From Alkalihalobacillus trypoxylicola (GTDB lineage Bacteria; Bacillota; Bacilli; Bacillales; Bacillaceae_D): a stretch of 64,000 bases of DNA. Below the pieces are notes generated by a model that saw only the letters and a program-made list of their open reading frames with translations, ran no database searches and was not told where the DNA came from. Where the stretch lies: the NCBI RefSeq assembly GCF_001590785.1, contig NZ_LTAO01000036.1:65867-129866 (forward strand), given 5' to 3'. Below are positions 63,978 through 64,000 of this stretch, in pieces. Numbering within the stretch: position 1 is the stretch's first letter; each line of letters begins with the position of its first letter. The position numbers and the translations under genes were made by a program.

Positions 63978-64000
63978 CTAAATCAATTTCATCATGCATA

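Noticed and set aside
1-64000. CRISPR arrays, rRNA or tRNA genes
   Set aside because: The only regular arrays are the 52-bp tandem repeats without spacers; no rRNA or tRNA sequence was recognised by reading.

Overview
The window reads as chromosomal DNA of a low-GC, endospore-lineage Bacillaceae bacterium. Evidence: AGGAGG-type ribosome binding sites, a Leu T-box leader, a SacT/RAT antitermination switch, an exopolysaccharide (EPS) operon with Bacillus subtilis eps gene content, and an eps-associated RNA (EAR) between epsB and epsC. The species cannot be named from sequence alone.

Layout. 1-1.9 kb: sacT plus a sucrose-type PTS gene cut by the left edge, with the RAT/terminator switch between them. 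2.3-4.3 kb: leuA under a leucine T-box. 4.9-9.1 kb: a putative type VII secreted lipase (TslA-like) with one intact and one nonsense-interrupted DUF1672 (TilA-like) immunity lipoprotein. 9.4-13.9 kb: a PepSY membrane protein, then an ABC-F ribosome-protection gene with its own uORF/terminator attenuator and a GNAT gene. 13.9-17.2 kb: murG-like gene, secreted GH43 arabinanase, GNAT-like acyltransferase. 17.5-26.3 kb: a paeninodin-type lasso peptide locus (two precursor genes missing from simple ORF lists, B1, B2, cyclase, HPr-kinase-like kinase, nucleotidyltransferase, ABC exporter, metallophosphoesterase). 26.3-48.2 kb: a 20-gene EPS locus running directly into the lasso cyclase and one precursor. 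48.7-52 kb: divergent phage-tail-fibre-like genes with a beta-helix (pectate-lyase-like) protein. 52-55.2 kb: MFS efflux and ArsR-type regulator bracketed by two arrays of a 52-bp tandem repeat. 55.3-64 kb: GNATs, ECF sigma/anti-sigma pair, AadK-type aminoglycoside adenylyltransferase, YcgR/YcgQ permease pair, PhzF-like protein.

Most interesting inference: the EPS operon and the lasso genes share a promoter architecture. Three sigma-A promoters (in front of epsA, of the lasso kinase-B1-B2-N-D operon, and of the second precursor) each carry a GTTCTT-N4-AAGAAC inverted repeat in or next to the core promoter. Its left arm matches the known SinR consensus GTTCTYT, the biofilm master-repressor site. 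The lasso cyclase and first precursor lie at the 3' end of the eps transcription unit. This predicts a lasso-type peptide made as part of the biofilm-matrix programme.

A second signal is a dispersed 132-bp element present eight times (one copy 131 bp), always on the + strand and always between genes. It can fold into a nested multi-stem structure with at least two compensatory base changes between copies. Functions given for gene families are established knowledge; the regulon, ring-register and domestication proposals are inference.
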